This document shows, piece by piece, positions 8,258 to 16,463 of a stretch of DNA of 64,000 nt. Source of the DNA: Pseudomonadota bacterium. Lineage in GTDB: Bacteria; Pseudomonadota; Gammaproteobacteria; Burkholderiales; Burkholderiaceae_C. Positions within the stretch are counted from its first letter, which is position 1, and every line of letters starts with the position of its first letter. Below the pieces are notes generated by a model. That model saw nothing but the letters and a program-made list of their open reading frames with translations. It was not told the origin of the DNA and did no database searches. The position numbers were made by a program, and so were the translations under genes. The stretch spans positions 62,001 to 126,000 of the forward strand of contig CAUJHV010000003.1 of NCBI GenBank assembly GCA_963205115.1. The letters run 5' to 3'.

Positions 8258-9520
8258 ATGGACTTCCATCTGCCCGCCGAGATCACCGCCAAGCTGGCCG
8301 AACTCGACGCCTTCATCGACGCCGAGATCAAGCCGCTGGAGCGCGAGAACATCCAGTTCTTCGACCACCGCCGCGAAAACGCCCGCACCGACTGGGAAAA
8401 CGACGGCCGTCCGCGTGCCGAGTGGCGCGCGCTGATCAGCGAGATGGAGCGCCGCGCCGACAAGGCCGGTCACCTGCGCCTGGGTCTGCCCAAGAGCTGC
8501 GGTGGCCAGGCGGCATCGAACCTGATGATCGCCGCGATCCGCGAGCACCTGGCCGCCAAGGGCCTGGGCCTGCACAACGACCTGCAGGACGAGAGCTCCA
8601 TCGTCGGCAACTTCCCGATCATCCCGGTGCTCGACGCCTATGGCACGCCGGATCAGAAGCGCTACATCGAGGGCATGATCACCGGCAAGATGCACCTGAG
8701 CTTCGCGCTCACAGAGCCGGGTCACGGCAGCGACGCCACCTGGCTGGAAACCATTGGCACGCGCGCGACCGACGGCTCCGGCGACTGGATCCTCAACGGC
8801 ATGAAGCGCTGGAACAGCCAGGTCGCACGCGCACACGGCAACCTGGTCTTCGCGCGCACCTCGGGCAAGCCCGGCGATGCGAAGGGCATCACCGCCTTCA
8901 TCGTGCCGACCAACGCCGCCGGCCACACCGTGCTCTACAACCACTGGACATTCAACATGCCCAGCGACCATGCGGAGACGGAGCTGAAGGACGTGCGTGT
9001 GCCCGACAGCGCCATCCTGCACCAGGAAGGTGAAGGCCTGATGGTGGCGCAGCGCTTCGTGCACGAGAACCGCATCCGCCAGGCCGCGGCCAGCGCCGGC
9101 GCGGCGCGCTACTGCATCACCGAGGCCGCGAAATACGCGCGTTCGCGCATCGCCTTCGGCGAGCCGCTGTCGAAGAAGCAGGCGATCCAGTTCCCGCTGG
9201 TCGAGCTCTACGCCGAGTGCGAGATGGTGCGCAACTACATCTTCCGCACCGCCTGGCAGATGGACCACCAGGACCCGCTGGAGATCAGCGACATGGTCTC
9301 GATCTGCAACTTCCGCGCGAACCGCCTGTGCTGCGAGGCCGCCGACCGTGCGATGCAGACGCACGGCGGCATCGGCTACAGCCGCGCCATGCCTTTCGAG
9401 CACATCTATCGCCACCACCGCCGCTACCGCATCACCGAGGGATCGGAGGAGGTGCAGATGCGCCGCGTCGCGCAGTACCTGTTCGGCTTCGGCGGCAAGA
9501 AGGCGAACGCGAGCGCATGA
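8258..9520 (+). CDS. Acyl-CoA dehydrogenase family protein
   Basis: The 420-residue flavoprotein should introduce a 2,3-double bond in an acyl-CoA and pass electrons to ETF. ALTEPGHGSDATW is the FAD/substrate-loop region, ARSRIAFGEPLSKKQ the helix-G/H region, and QTHGGIGYSRAMPFEHIYR the C-terminal signature. The usual YEGT catalytic-base position reads TEGSEE, so a Glu is present. ATG 8258 is preceded by AGGAGA at 8245-8250. It leads the operon ACAD, APH-type kinase, nitroreductase, 3-hydroxyacyl-CoA dehydrogenase and AMACR. An ACAD next to an APH-fold kinase recalls human ACAD10/ACAD11, where both domains are in one chain. Confidence 0.88.
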   Translation: MDFHLPAEITAKLAELDAFIDAEIKPLERENIQFFDHRRENARTDWENDGRPRAEWRALISEMERRADKAGHLRLGLPKSCGGQAASNLMIAAIREHLAAKGLGLHNDLQDESSIVGNFPIIPVLDAYGTPDQKRYIEGMITGKMHLSFALTEPGHGSDATWLETIGTRATDGSGDWILNGMKRWNSQVARAHGNLVFARTSGKPGDAKGITAFIVPTNAAGHTVLYNHWTFNMPSDHAETELKDVRVPDSAILHQEGEGLMVAQRFVHENRIRQAAASAGAARYCITEAAKYARSRIAFGEPLSKKQAIQFPLVELYAECEMVRNYIFRTAWQMDHQDPLEISDMVSICNFRANRLCCEAADRAMQTHGGIGYSRAMPFEHIYRHHRRYRITEGSEEVQMRRVAQYLFGFGGKKANASA

Positions 9521-9620
9521 GCGGCACGTCGGCGTTGCGGGTCGTGCGCCGGGCCGCTCCCCAGCCGGTCCGAATCGTCACCGGGAATCGCTTGCGGTGC
9601 CCGGCGTGTGAGGCGTCCAC

Positions 9621-10655
9621 ATGACGCGGGACATCGACTTCGCTGTCCCTGTGCTGGACACCTACCTGCGCGACACGCTTGCGCTGGGTGCGGCGCCGCT
9701 CGAGGTGCGCCGCACCGAAGGCGGCATGTCCAACCCGACCTATTTCCTGGAGAAGGGCGACTGGCAGGCCGTGCTGCGCAAGCAACCGGGCGGCGTGGTC
9801 ATGCCGTCGGCGCATGCGATCGACCGCGAGTGGCGCGTGTTGACCGCGCTGCGTGGCACCGACGTGCCGGTGCCTGCGCCGCTGCACTATTGCGCCGACC
9901 GCGCGGTGCTCGGCACGCCGTTCTACCTGATGGAGAAACTCGACGGCCGCGTGTTTCATGCGTTCGCCACACCCGGTCTCCCGCGTGCCGAGCGCACGGC
10001 GTTGTACGAATCGATGGTGGCGACGATGGCCGCCATCCACCGGCTCGACATCGCCGCGCTGGGGCTGGCCGACTACGGCCGCCCCGGCAACTACTTCGCG
10101 CGCCAGTTGAAGCGCTGGTCGCAGCAGTGGACGGCGTTCCGTCACGGCGACGACGACAACCCGGCACTCGACCAGGTCGTCGCCTGGCTCGCCGAACGTG
10201 TGCCCGTCAGCGAACTGCAGACGCTGTGCCACGGCGACTTCCGCATCGGCAACGTGATGTTCCACGCCACCGAGCCGCGTGTCATCGGCGTGCTCGATTG
10301 GGAGCTCTCGACGCTGGGCCACCCGCTGGTCGACGTGGCCTTCAACAGCCAGGCCTGGCGCATGGCGCCCGACGAGAACGGCGGCCTGCTGGGTCTGCCG
10401 CTGGCCGAACTGGGCATACCCACCGAAGACGACTACCTCGAGCGCTATTACGCGCTGGCGGGGTCCACCGAACGCATGACCACTTTCCACCAGGTGTTTG
10501 CGATGTTTCGCGGTGCCGTCGGCAGCGCCGGTGTCGCCGTGCGCGGCGAGCAGGGCAATGGTTTCCTGCCGGACGCGGCGCGCATCGGCCGCCAGCTGGC
10601 TCGGGCCTACGCGCAGCGCGGCCTGGCACTGATCGACGCCAGGGGCGAGCGATGA
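9621..10655 (+). CDS. APH-fold phosphotransferase (ACAD10/11-kinase-like)
   Basis: The 344-residue protein has the aminoglycoside-phosphotransferase/choline-kinase fold. EGGMSNPTYFL near the N-terminus is the nucleotide loop, CHGDFRIGN near 203-211 the Brenner catalytic loop, and DWELSTLGHP near 227 the metal-binding motif; all catalytic residues appear intact. Such kinases beside ACAD genes resemble the kinase domain of ACAD10/11 and LvaA of Pseudomonas putida, which phosphorylates 4-hydroxyacyl-CoA before phosphate elimination. A resistance function is unlikely in this setting. It lies 100 bp after the ACAD and overlaps the nitroreductase start by 4 bp (ATGA). The hydroxyacyl-CoA kinase role is inference. 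Confidence 0.85.
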   Translation: MTRDIDFAVPVLDTYLRDTLALGAAPLEVRRTEGGMSNPTYFLEKGDWQAVLRKQPGGVVMPSAHAIDREWRVLTALRGTDVPVPAPLHYCADRAVLGTPFYLMEKLDGRVFHAFATPGLPRAERTALYESMVATMAAIHRLDIAALGLADYGRPGNYFARQLKRWSQQWTAFRHGDDDNPALDQVVAWLAERVPVSELQTLCHGDFRIGNVMFHATEPRVIGVLDWELSTLGHPLVDVAFNSQAWRMAPDENGGLLGLPLAELGIPTEDDYLERYYALAGSTERMTTFHQVFAMFRGAVGSAGVAVRGEQGNGFLPDAARIGRQLARAYAQRGLALIDARGER

Positions 10656-11314
10656 CGCTGGACGACGCCATCCTGCAGCGCCGCTCGGTGCGTGGCTTCC
10701 TGGCGCAGGAGGTGCCCGACGCGACGATCCGCGAGGTGCTGGAACTGGCGCAGTGGGCGCCGTCCAACTGCAACGTGCAGCCCTGGCTGCCGCATGTGGT
10801 GTCGGGCGCCGCACTGGCCACGCTGCGCGATGCGCTCGTCACGGCGGCCCTGGCGCAGCAGCCCTTCGACCCCGATTGGCCGGCCGACGGCAAATACCAC
10901 GGCCCTTACCGCGAGCGACAGCACGATGCCGCCGCGCGCCTGTACGGCGCGATGGGCGTCGAGCGGCGGGACCTCGCAGGCCGCCACGCCGCCTACCTGC
11001 GCAACCACCAATTCTTCGACGCGCCGCACGCCGTGTTCATCTTCATGCAGGCGCCGTTCGACACCCGCGAGGCCACCGACATCGGCATGTACGCGCAGAC
11101 GCTGATGCTGGCGATGACCTCGCGTGGCATCGGCTCCTGCGCACAGGGCGCGCTGGGCCTGTACACCGGCACGGTGCGGCGCCACCTTGGCCTGCCGGAC
11201 GACCACCGGCTGCTGTTCGGCATCTCCTTCGGCTACGAGGACCCTGCGGTGCGGGCCAACGCCGCGCGCACCGTGCGCGCGCCAATCGCCGAAGCCGTGC
11301 GCTTCCACCGCTGA
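10652..11314 (+). CDS. Nitroreductase-family flavoprotein
   Basis: The 220-residue protein has nitroreductase landmarks: the N-terminal RRSVRGF FMN-binding segment, LAQWAPSNCNVQPW near residues 30-45, and LAMTSRGIGSCAQGALGLY in the second half. Members are FMN enzymes using NAD(P)H to reduce nitro groups, quinones, enones or flavins. Inside a beta-oxidation operon an enone or flavin reductase role seems likelier than nitro reduction. It starts in an ATGA overlap with the kinase and is followed after 2 bp by the dehydrogenase gene. Confidence 0.85.
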   Translation: MTLDDAILQRRSVRGFLAQEVPDATIREVLELAQWAPSNCNVQPWLPHVVSGAALATLRDALVTAALAQQPFDPDWPADGKYHGPYRERQHDAAARLYGAMGVERRDLAGRHAAYLRNHQFFDAPHAVFIFMQAPFDTREATDIGMYAQTLMLAMTSRGIGSCAQGALGLYTGTVRRHLGLPDDHRLLFGISFGYEDPAVRANAARTVRAPIAEAVRFHR

Positions 11315-11316
11315 GC

Positions 11317-12549
11317 ATGAAGACCGTGGCCGTCGTCGGTCCGGGCCTGATGGGCCTGGGCATCACCCAGGTGGCTGCCGTAGCGGGACTGCAGGTGCTG
11401 CTGGTGGGGCGCGATGGCGCGGCTGCTGCCGCCGGACGCGCGCGTCTGGCCAAGCAGTTGCAGCGCCAGGTCGAACGGCGACGGCTCGATGCCGCGGCTG
11501 CCGACGCGCTGCTGGCGCGCGTGGTGGCGGTGGCCGACGACAGCGAACTTGCGCGCTGCGAGCTCGCCATCGAATCGGTGTCCGAAGACCGCGTCACCAA
11601 GCTCGACGTGCTGCGTCGACTGCAGGCGGCGCTGCCGGAAGCTGCGCTGATGGCCACCAACACCTCGGGCCTGCCGGTGAGCGGCCTGGCCGGCGCGCTG
11701 GTGCAACCGGCGCGCTTTCTGGGTCTGCACTTCTTTTCGCCGGTGGAGCGGATGAAGCTCGTCGAGGTGGTGCGCGGCGAGCACACCGCGCCAGCGACGC
11801 TGGCCGCAGGCCTGGCCTTCGTCGAAAGGCTCGGCCAGGTGCCCATCGTCGTGCGCGACGGGCCAGGCTTCTTCACCTCACGCGTCTTTGCGGCCTACCT
11901 CGACGAGGCGCTCGCACTGGTGGCCGAAGGCGTGGACCCGGCGTGGGTCGACGCCGCCGTCACGGCGCAGGGCCGCGCCATCGGACCGCTGGCGGTGCTC
12001 GACGACATCTCGCTGGCCCTGAACCTGCAGCAGATCCGCCAGGCGCAGGCCGACGGCCTGCCGCCCGATCGCTGCCGGCCGCTGGCCGAGCCGGTGCTCG
12101 CCGCGATGCTGCAGCACGGCCGCGGTGGCCGTCGCCAGGGCGGTGGCTTCTACGACACCACGGCCGACGGCACGCGCAGCCCCTGGCCGGGGCTGGCAAC
12201 GCTGTTCCCGCCGGCAACCGTCCAACCCACCGCTGCGCAGATCGGACTGCGCCTGCGCTGCGCGGAAGCCATGGACGCGCTGCGCTGCCTGGAGCAGGGC
12301 GTGATCGACAGCGCGGATGCGGCCGACACCGGCTCGCTGCTCGGCCTGGGCTTCCCGCCGGCCACCGGCGGCGTGCTGCACTGGGCCGAAGACTTCGGCT
12401 TGCTGCGTTTTGTGGACACCTGCGACGCACTCGCCGGCGCGCACGGCGCGCGCTTCCTGCCCTCGCCCTGGCTGCGCGAGCGCGCCGCGCTCGGCAGCGG
12501 CCTCGCCCACTGGCGCCAACCCGCCACCCAAAGGAACACTTCCCCATGA
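11317..12549 (+). CDS. 3-hydroxyacyl-CoA dehydrogenase
   Basis: The 410-residue protein oxidises L-3-hydroxyacyl-CoA to 3-ketoacyl-CoA with NAD. The Rossmann motif GPGLMGLG is at residues 8-15, NTSGLPVSGLA near 110 is the catalytic Ser/Asn region, and GLHFFSPVERMKLVEVV near 137 has the catalytic His. PGFFTSRVFAAYLDEAL opens the helical dimerisation domain, and a second, degenerate copy of that domain ends in GFPPATGGVLHWAEDFG. This FadB-like C-terminal architecture here stands alone, without the hydratase domain. The gene lies in the ACAD/kinase/AMACR operon and overlaps the AMACR gene by 4 bp. Confidence 0.9.
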   Translation: MKTVAVVGPGLMGLGITQVAAVAGLQVLLVGRDGAAAAAGRARLAKQLQRQVERRRLDAAAADALLARVVAVADDSELARCELAIESVSEDRVTKLDVLRRLQAALPEAALMATNTSGLPVSGLAGALVQPARFLGLHFFSPVERMKLVEVVRGEHTAPATLAAGLAFVERLGQVPIVVRDGPGFFTSRVFAAYLDEALALVAEGVDPAWVDAAVTAQGRAIGPLAVLDDISLALNLQQIRQAQADGLPPDRCRPLAEPVLAAMLQHGRGGRRQGGGFYDTTADGTRSPWPGLATLFPPATVQPTAAQIGLRLRCAEAMDALRCLEQGVIDSADAADTGSLLGLGFPPATGGVLHWAEDFGLLRFVDTCDALAGAHGARFLPSPWLRERAALGSGLAHWRQPATQRNTSP

Positions 12550-13649
12550 CCGGACCCCTGCAGGGCTTTCGCATCGTCGAGCTGGCCGCCATCGGCCCCG
12601 TGCCGTTCTGCGGCGCCTGGCTCGCCGACCTGGGCGCCGACGTCGTGCGCGTCGACCGCCTGCCCGTGCCGGGCCGCGAGCCCGATCAGCCCCCGCGCTT
12701 CGACTTCTACAACCGCAACAAGCGCTCGGTCGCCTTCGACCTCAAGCAGCCCGCCGGCGTGCAGGCGGTGCTGCGGATGGTGGCCGAGGCCGACGTGCTG
12801 CTGGAGGGCTTCCGCCCCGGCGTCACCGAGCGCCTGGGGCTGGGCCCCGACACCTGCCTGGCGGCGAACCCGCGCCTGGTTTACGGCCGCATGACCGGCT
12901 GGGGCCAAGACGGTCCGCTCGCGGCAGAGGCCGGCCACGACATCAACTATCTGGCGCTCACCGGCGCGCTGGCCAGCCTGGGTGCGCCCGGCCTGCCGCC
13001 GCCGCCGCCGCTGAACCTGGTCGCCGACCTCGGCGGCGGTGCGATGGTGCTGGCCATCGGCGTGCTGGCCGCGGCGATGGAGGCACGCAGCTCGGGCCGC
13101 GGCCAGGTGGTCGATGCGGCCATGGTCGACGGCGTGGCGGTGCTGATGTCGGCCTTCCAGGCCTTCCGCCAGCAGGGCACCTGGACGGCTCAACGCGGCG
13201 AGAACATCGTCGACGGCGGCGCGCCGTTCTACGGCACCTACGAGACCGCCGACGGCCGCTACATCGCGGTGGGTGCCATCGAACCGCAGTTCTATGCCGC
13301 GTTGCTGGCGGTGATGGCGCTCGACCCGGCCACGCTGCCGGCGCAGAACGACCGCGCGGCCTGGCCGGCGATGCGCGAGCGCTTCGCAGCCGTCTTCCGC
13401 ACCCGCACGCGCGACGCCTGGGTGGCCGCGGCGGCCGGCCGCGACGCCTGCCTGTCGCCGGTGCTCACCATCGACGAAGCACCGCAGCACCCGCAGATGG
13501 CCGCACGGCGCAATTTCACGAGCTTCGACGGCGTGCTGCACCCGAGCCCGGCGCCGAAGCTGTCACGCACACCAGGCTCCCTGCGTCGCGGCGCGCCGGC
13601 GCCCGGCGAACACCAGGCCGAGGTCTGGCGCGACTGGGGCCTGGATTGA
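12546..13649 (+). CDS. Alpha-methylacyl-CoA racemase-like CoA-transferase family III protein
   Basis: The 367-residue protein belongs to the CaiB/AMACR family and is closest in pattern to racemases. AGHDINYLALTGALASLG near residues 130-147 carries the racemase His/Asp pair, and LNLVADLGGGAM near 156-167 the second Asp region. Racemases epimerise (2R)/(2S)-2-methylacyl-CoA so that stereospecific ACADs can act, as in bile-acid, steroid and isoprenoid side-chain oxidation. This is the best sequence hint that the operon handles alpha-methyl-branched acyl-CoAs. It is the last gene of its operon and overlaps the dehydrogenase stop. Confidence 0.87.
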   Translation: MTGPLQGFRIVELAAIGPVPFCGAWLADLGADVVRVDRLPVPGREPDQPPRFDFYNRNKRSVAFDLKQPAGVQAVLRMVAEADVLLEGFRPGVTERLGLGPDTCLAANPRLVYGRMTGWGQDGPLAAEAGHDINYLALTGALASLGAPGLPPPPPLNLVADLGGGAMVLAIGVLAAAMEARSSGRGQVVDAAMVDGVAVLMSAFQAFRQQGTWTAQRGENIVDGGAPFYGTYETADGRYIAVGAIEPQFYAALLAVMALDPATLPAQNDRAAWPAMRERFAAVFRTRTRDAWVAAAAGRDACLSPVLTIDEAPQHPQMAARRNFTSFDGVLHPSPAPKLSRTPGSLRRGAPAPGEHQAEVWRDWGLD

Positions 13650-13746
13650 ATGAGCCTGTGACGCACGCCGCCACACCCGCTCGGGCGCGCCGGAATGCGT
13701 CACAGGCGCTGAGCGTGGCCATCGCTGAAAATACCTAAGCGAACCG

Positions 13747-13758
13747 TACGCTAGCGTA
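13747..13758 (+). promoter_or_regulatory. Perfect palindromic operator TACGCTAGCGTA
   Basis: This 12-mer is its own reverse complement and, with outer ACC/GGT pairs, extends to a 20-bp imperfect dyad (13743-13762). It is the best copy of the shared motif. A CTGAAA hexamer at 13725 with a 16-bp spacer would place a -10 at the operator. It lies 62 bp before the ACAD start at 13809, in a 144-159 bp gap after the AMACR gene. Confidence 0.6.
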
Positions 13759-13808
13759 AGGTATCATCGTTTCCAGGGCGCAGCGCCGCCCGCATGGAGC
13801 ATGCGACG

Positions 13809-14975
13809 ATGGTACTCACCGAAGATCAAAGAGCCCTGCAGGAGACCGCGCGACGGTTTGCGCGCGAGCGTCTGCTGCCGGACTACCAGAAGCGCGAGAA
13901 GGACGGCGGCCACCTGGACCGCGGCCTCATCGCCGAGATGGGCCGCCTGGGCCTGCTGGGCGTGGACCTGCCGGAGGAATTCGGCGGCCTCGGCGTCGAT
14001 GCCGTCACCACCGGCCTCATCACCGAAGAGCTGGCCTACGGCGACTTCAACGTCAGTGCGGTGCCTGTGGGCATCTCCTTGAACGCCGCCATCCTGCTCC
14101 GGCACGCGCAGCCCGAGGTGGTGCGCGAGTGGGTGCCGAAGATGACACGCGGCGATGCTGTGGTCGCGATCTGCCTGACCGAGCCGCGCGGCGGCTCGGA
14201 TGCGAGCAACCTCACGCTGAAGGCCCGCCGGGTCACCGATGCCTCGGGCGACCACTACGTCATCAACGGCGAAAAGACCTCGATCACCTTTGCCGATCGC
14301 GCCGACGCCTACCTGATCTTCGCCCGCACCGGCCGGCCGGAAGAGGGCGCCAAGGGCGTCAGCGCGTTTTTCATTCCGTTCGAGGGCACCAAGGGCATCT
14401 CGCGCACGAAGTTCGACGATGTCGGCAGCGCCATCATCGGCCGCGGCTCGGTCTTCTTCGATGACGTGCGTGTGCCCGTGAGCCACCGGCTGGGCGACGA
14501 AGGCAAGGGCTTCACGCAGGTCATGCAGGGCTTCGACTACAGCCGCGCGCTGATCGGCCTGCAATGCGTGGGCGCGGCGCAAGCCAGCCTGGACGAGGCC
14601 TGGGCCTACGCGAAGGAGCGCGAAGCCTTCGGCAAGCCGATCGGCCAGTTCCAGGGCGTGAGTTTTCCGCTGGCCGAGGGTGAGTCGCAGATCGAGGCCG
14701 TACGCCAGCTCTGCTACCACGCGCTGGCACTTCGCGATGCCGGGCTGCCGCACACGAAGGAGGCCGCCATGTGCAAGTGGATGGGCCCGCGCAACGCCTT
14801 CGACATCATCCACCAGTGCCTGCTCACCTTCGGGCACTACGGCTGGAGCAAGGACCTGCCGCACCAGCAGCGCATGCGCGACGTGATGGGCCTGGAAATC
14901 GGTGACGGCACGGCGCAGATCATGAAACTCATCATTGCGCGCGAACGCATCGGGCGCGTGGCCGTTCAGTACTGA
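13809..14975 (+). CDS. Acyl-CoA dehydrogenase, cyclohexanecarboxyl-CoA dehydrogenase (AliB)-like
   Basis: The 388-residue ACAD has ICLTEPRGGSDASNL and the usual C-terminal FGHYGWSKDLPHQQRMRD. Where most ACADs have the catalytic YEGT, it has LEIGDGTAQIMKLI, as I recall for dehydrogenases acting on alicyclic CoA esters. The catalytic base may therefore be the Asp here or a residue elsewhere. I chose ATG 13809 because GGAG (13796-13799) precedes it by 9 nt; an in-frame ATG at 13794 has no RBS. It heads the operon ACAD, PECR-like SDR, histidine phosphatase, APH kinase and small protein. Confidence 0.86.
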   Translation: MVLTEDQRALQETARRFARERLLPDYQKREKDGGHLDRGLIAEMGRLGLLGVDLPEEFGGLGVDAVTTGLITEELAYGDFNVSAVPVGISLNAAILLRHAQPEVVREWVPKMTRGDAVVAICLTEPRGGSDASNLTLKARRVTDASGDHYVINGEKTSITFADRADAYLIFARTGRPEEGAKGVSAFFIPFEGTKGISRTKFDDVGSAIIGRGSVFFDDVRVPVSHRLGDEGKGFTQVMQGFDYSRALIGLQCVGAAQASLDEAWAYAKEREAFGKPIGQFQGVSFPLAEGESQIEAVRQLCYHALALRDAGLPHTKEAAMCKWMGPRNAFDIIHQCLLTFGHYGWSKDLPHQQRMRDVMGLEIGDGTAQIMKLIIARERIGRVAVQY

Positions 14976-14991
14976 CGCCAGGAGGGCGGTG

Positions 14992-15864
14992 ATGTCGTAC
15001 CAGTCGATCTACCGTGCCGGCCTCTTCGCCGGTCAGACCATCATCGTCACCGGCGGCGGCAGCGGCATCGGCCGCTGCACCGCGCATGAACTGGCGTCGC
15101 TGGGGGCGCATGTCGCGCTCGTCGGCCGCAAGCTCGAAAAGCTCGAGGCGGTGCACGCCGAGATCACGCAAGACGGCGGCAGCGCCAGTTGCCACGTGGC
15201 CGACATCCGGGAAGAGGCCATGGTGATCCAGGTCATCGACGAGGTGCTGCGCGCGCGCGGCCGCATCGATGGTCTGGTCAACAACGCCGGCGGCCAGTAC
15301 CGCACGGCGATGAAGACGATCTCGACCAAGGGCTTCGAAGCGGTGGTGCGCAGCAACCTCACCGGCGGCTTCATCTTCATGCGGGAAACCTACAACCGCT
15401 GGATGGAAGCGCACGGCGGCGCCATCGTGAACATCATTGCGGACATCTGGGGCGGCTGGCCCGATTACGCGCACTCCGGCGCCGCGCGCGGCGGCATGCT
15501 CACGCTCAGCGAGACGGCGGCCTGCGAGTGGGCGACCTCGGGCGTGCGCGTGAACTGCGTGGCGCCCAGCGGCATCGCCAGCAGTGGCTTCGACACCTAC
15601 ACGCCCGAAGCCAAGGCCAAGATCCTCGAGTTCCCGCCGCACGTGCCGCTGCAGCGCTACGGCACCGAGGCCGAGATCTCCTCGGCCATCGTCTACCTGC
15701 TGTCGCCGGCGGCGTCGTACATCACGGGCTCGTGCGTGCGCGTGGATGGCGGCACGCCCAACTTCCGGCCCACCTACTGGAAGCTGCAGCCGGTGCGCAA
15801 CAACGTGCCGTACGAAGGCTTCCACCGCGCGGTGCTGCCCGAGTTGCTGACCAAGGGTCTCTGA
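14992..15864 (+). CDS. PECR-like SDR (trans-2-enoyl-CoA reductase family)
   Basis: The 290-residue SDR has TGGGSGIG at residues 20-27 and NNAGGQY near 100. In place of the YxxxK catalytic pair it has HSGAARGG (His near 161). The same HSGAAR block occurs in peroxisomal trans-2-enoyl-CoA reductase (PECR), followed by a similar TACEW/GVRVNCVAPSG stretch. The predicted reaction is NADPH reduction of a trans-2-enoyl-CoA, possibly a branched one. A strong RBS AGGAGG (14980-14985) precedes ATG 14992. A paralogue lies at 53230 in the terpene-type operon. Relatives in terpene clusters are often annotated only as SDR or citronellol dehydrogenase. Confidence 0.83.
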   Translation: MSYQSIYRAGLFAGQTIIVTGGGSGIGRCTAHELASLGAHVALVGRKLEKLEAVHAEITQDGGSASCHVADIREEAMVIQVIDEVLRARGRIDGLVNNAGGQYRTAMKTISTKGFEAVVRSNLTGGFIFMRETYNRWMEAHGGAIVNIIADIWGGWPDYAHSGAARGGMLTLSETAACEWATSGVRVNCVAPSGIASSGFDTYTPEAKAKILEFPPHVPLQRYGTEAEISSAIVYLLSPAASYITGSCVRVDGGTPNFRPTYWKLQPVRNNVPYEGFHRAVLPELLTKGL

Positions 15865-15869
15865 TACCG

Positions 15870-16463
15870 ATGAAGCTGACCCTGGTGCGCCACGGCCGTC
15901 CCGACGAGGACGACGCCACGCGACCACACGACCCTCCGCTGCGTGCCGACGGCCAGCGCCAGGCGCAGGCGGTGGCGGCGCTGCTGGCCCGCGAAGGCGT
16001 CACACGCATCGTCGCCAGCCCGCTGCTGCGGGCCCACCAGACGGCCCTGCCGCTGGCCGCGCGCCTGGGCCTGCCGGTCGACACCGTCGACGGCTGGGCC
16101 GAAGCCGACCGCCACCTCACGCGTTACCGCAGCACCGAGACGCTGCGCGCGCTGGGTGACACCGAGTGGAACCGCTTCCTCGCCGACCCCGTGCGCTACC
16201 TCGGTGGCGACCCGGCGGCCTTCCGTTCGGCGGTGCTCGGCGCGCTGGCGGACTCGATCGCTTCCGAGCGCGACGCGCACGTGGCGGTTTTCACCCACGG
16301 CCTTCCGATCAACGTGGTCTTGTCGCAGGTGCTCGGCCTGCCCCGCATCATCCACTTCCAGCCGGGCTACGGCTCGGTGACCCGGTTGCGCGCGCGCGAC
16401 GCGACGAACATCGGCGTCATCAGCGTCAACGAGAGCGGCCACCACCAGTTTCCCCTGACATGA
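15870..16463 (+). CDS. Histidine phosphatase (phosphoglycerate-mutase-like) family protein
   Basis: The 197-residue protein starts MKLTLVRHGRP, so the phosphate-accepting His is residue 8. VASPLLRAHQTA near 45 and VFTHGLPIN with a second His near 143 complete the phosphatase active site. Branch-2 enzymes of this size dephosphorylate small metabolites or phosphoproteins. It lies between a PECR-like SDR and an APH-type kinase in one operon (6 bp after the SDR, 4-bp overlap with the kinase). Both adding and removing phosphate thus seem to belong to the pathway. Confidence 0.87.
   Translation: MKLTLVRHGRPDEDDATRPHDPPLRADGQRQAQAVAALLAREGVTRIVASPLLRAHQTALPLAARLGLPVDTVDGWAEADRHLTRYRSTETLRALGDTEWNRFLADPVRYLGGDPAAFRSAVLGALADSIASERDAHVAVFTHGLPINVVLSQVLGLPRIIHFQPGYGSVTRLRARDATNIGVISVNESGHHQFPLT

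Noticed and set aside
9621-10655. Aminoglycoside resistance gene
   Set aside because: The APH fold is shared by metabolite kinases; the ACAD-linked operon context favours a catabolic role.
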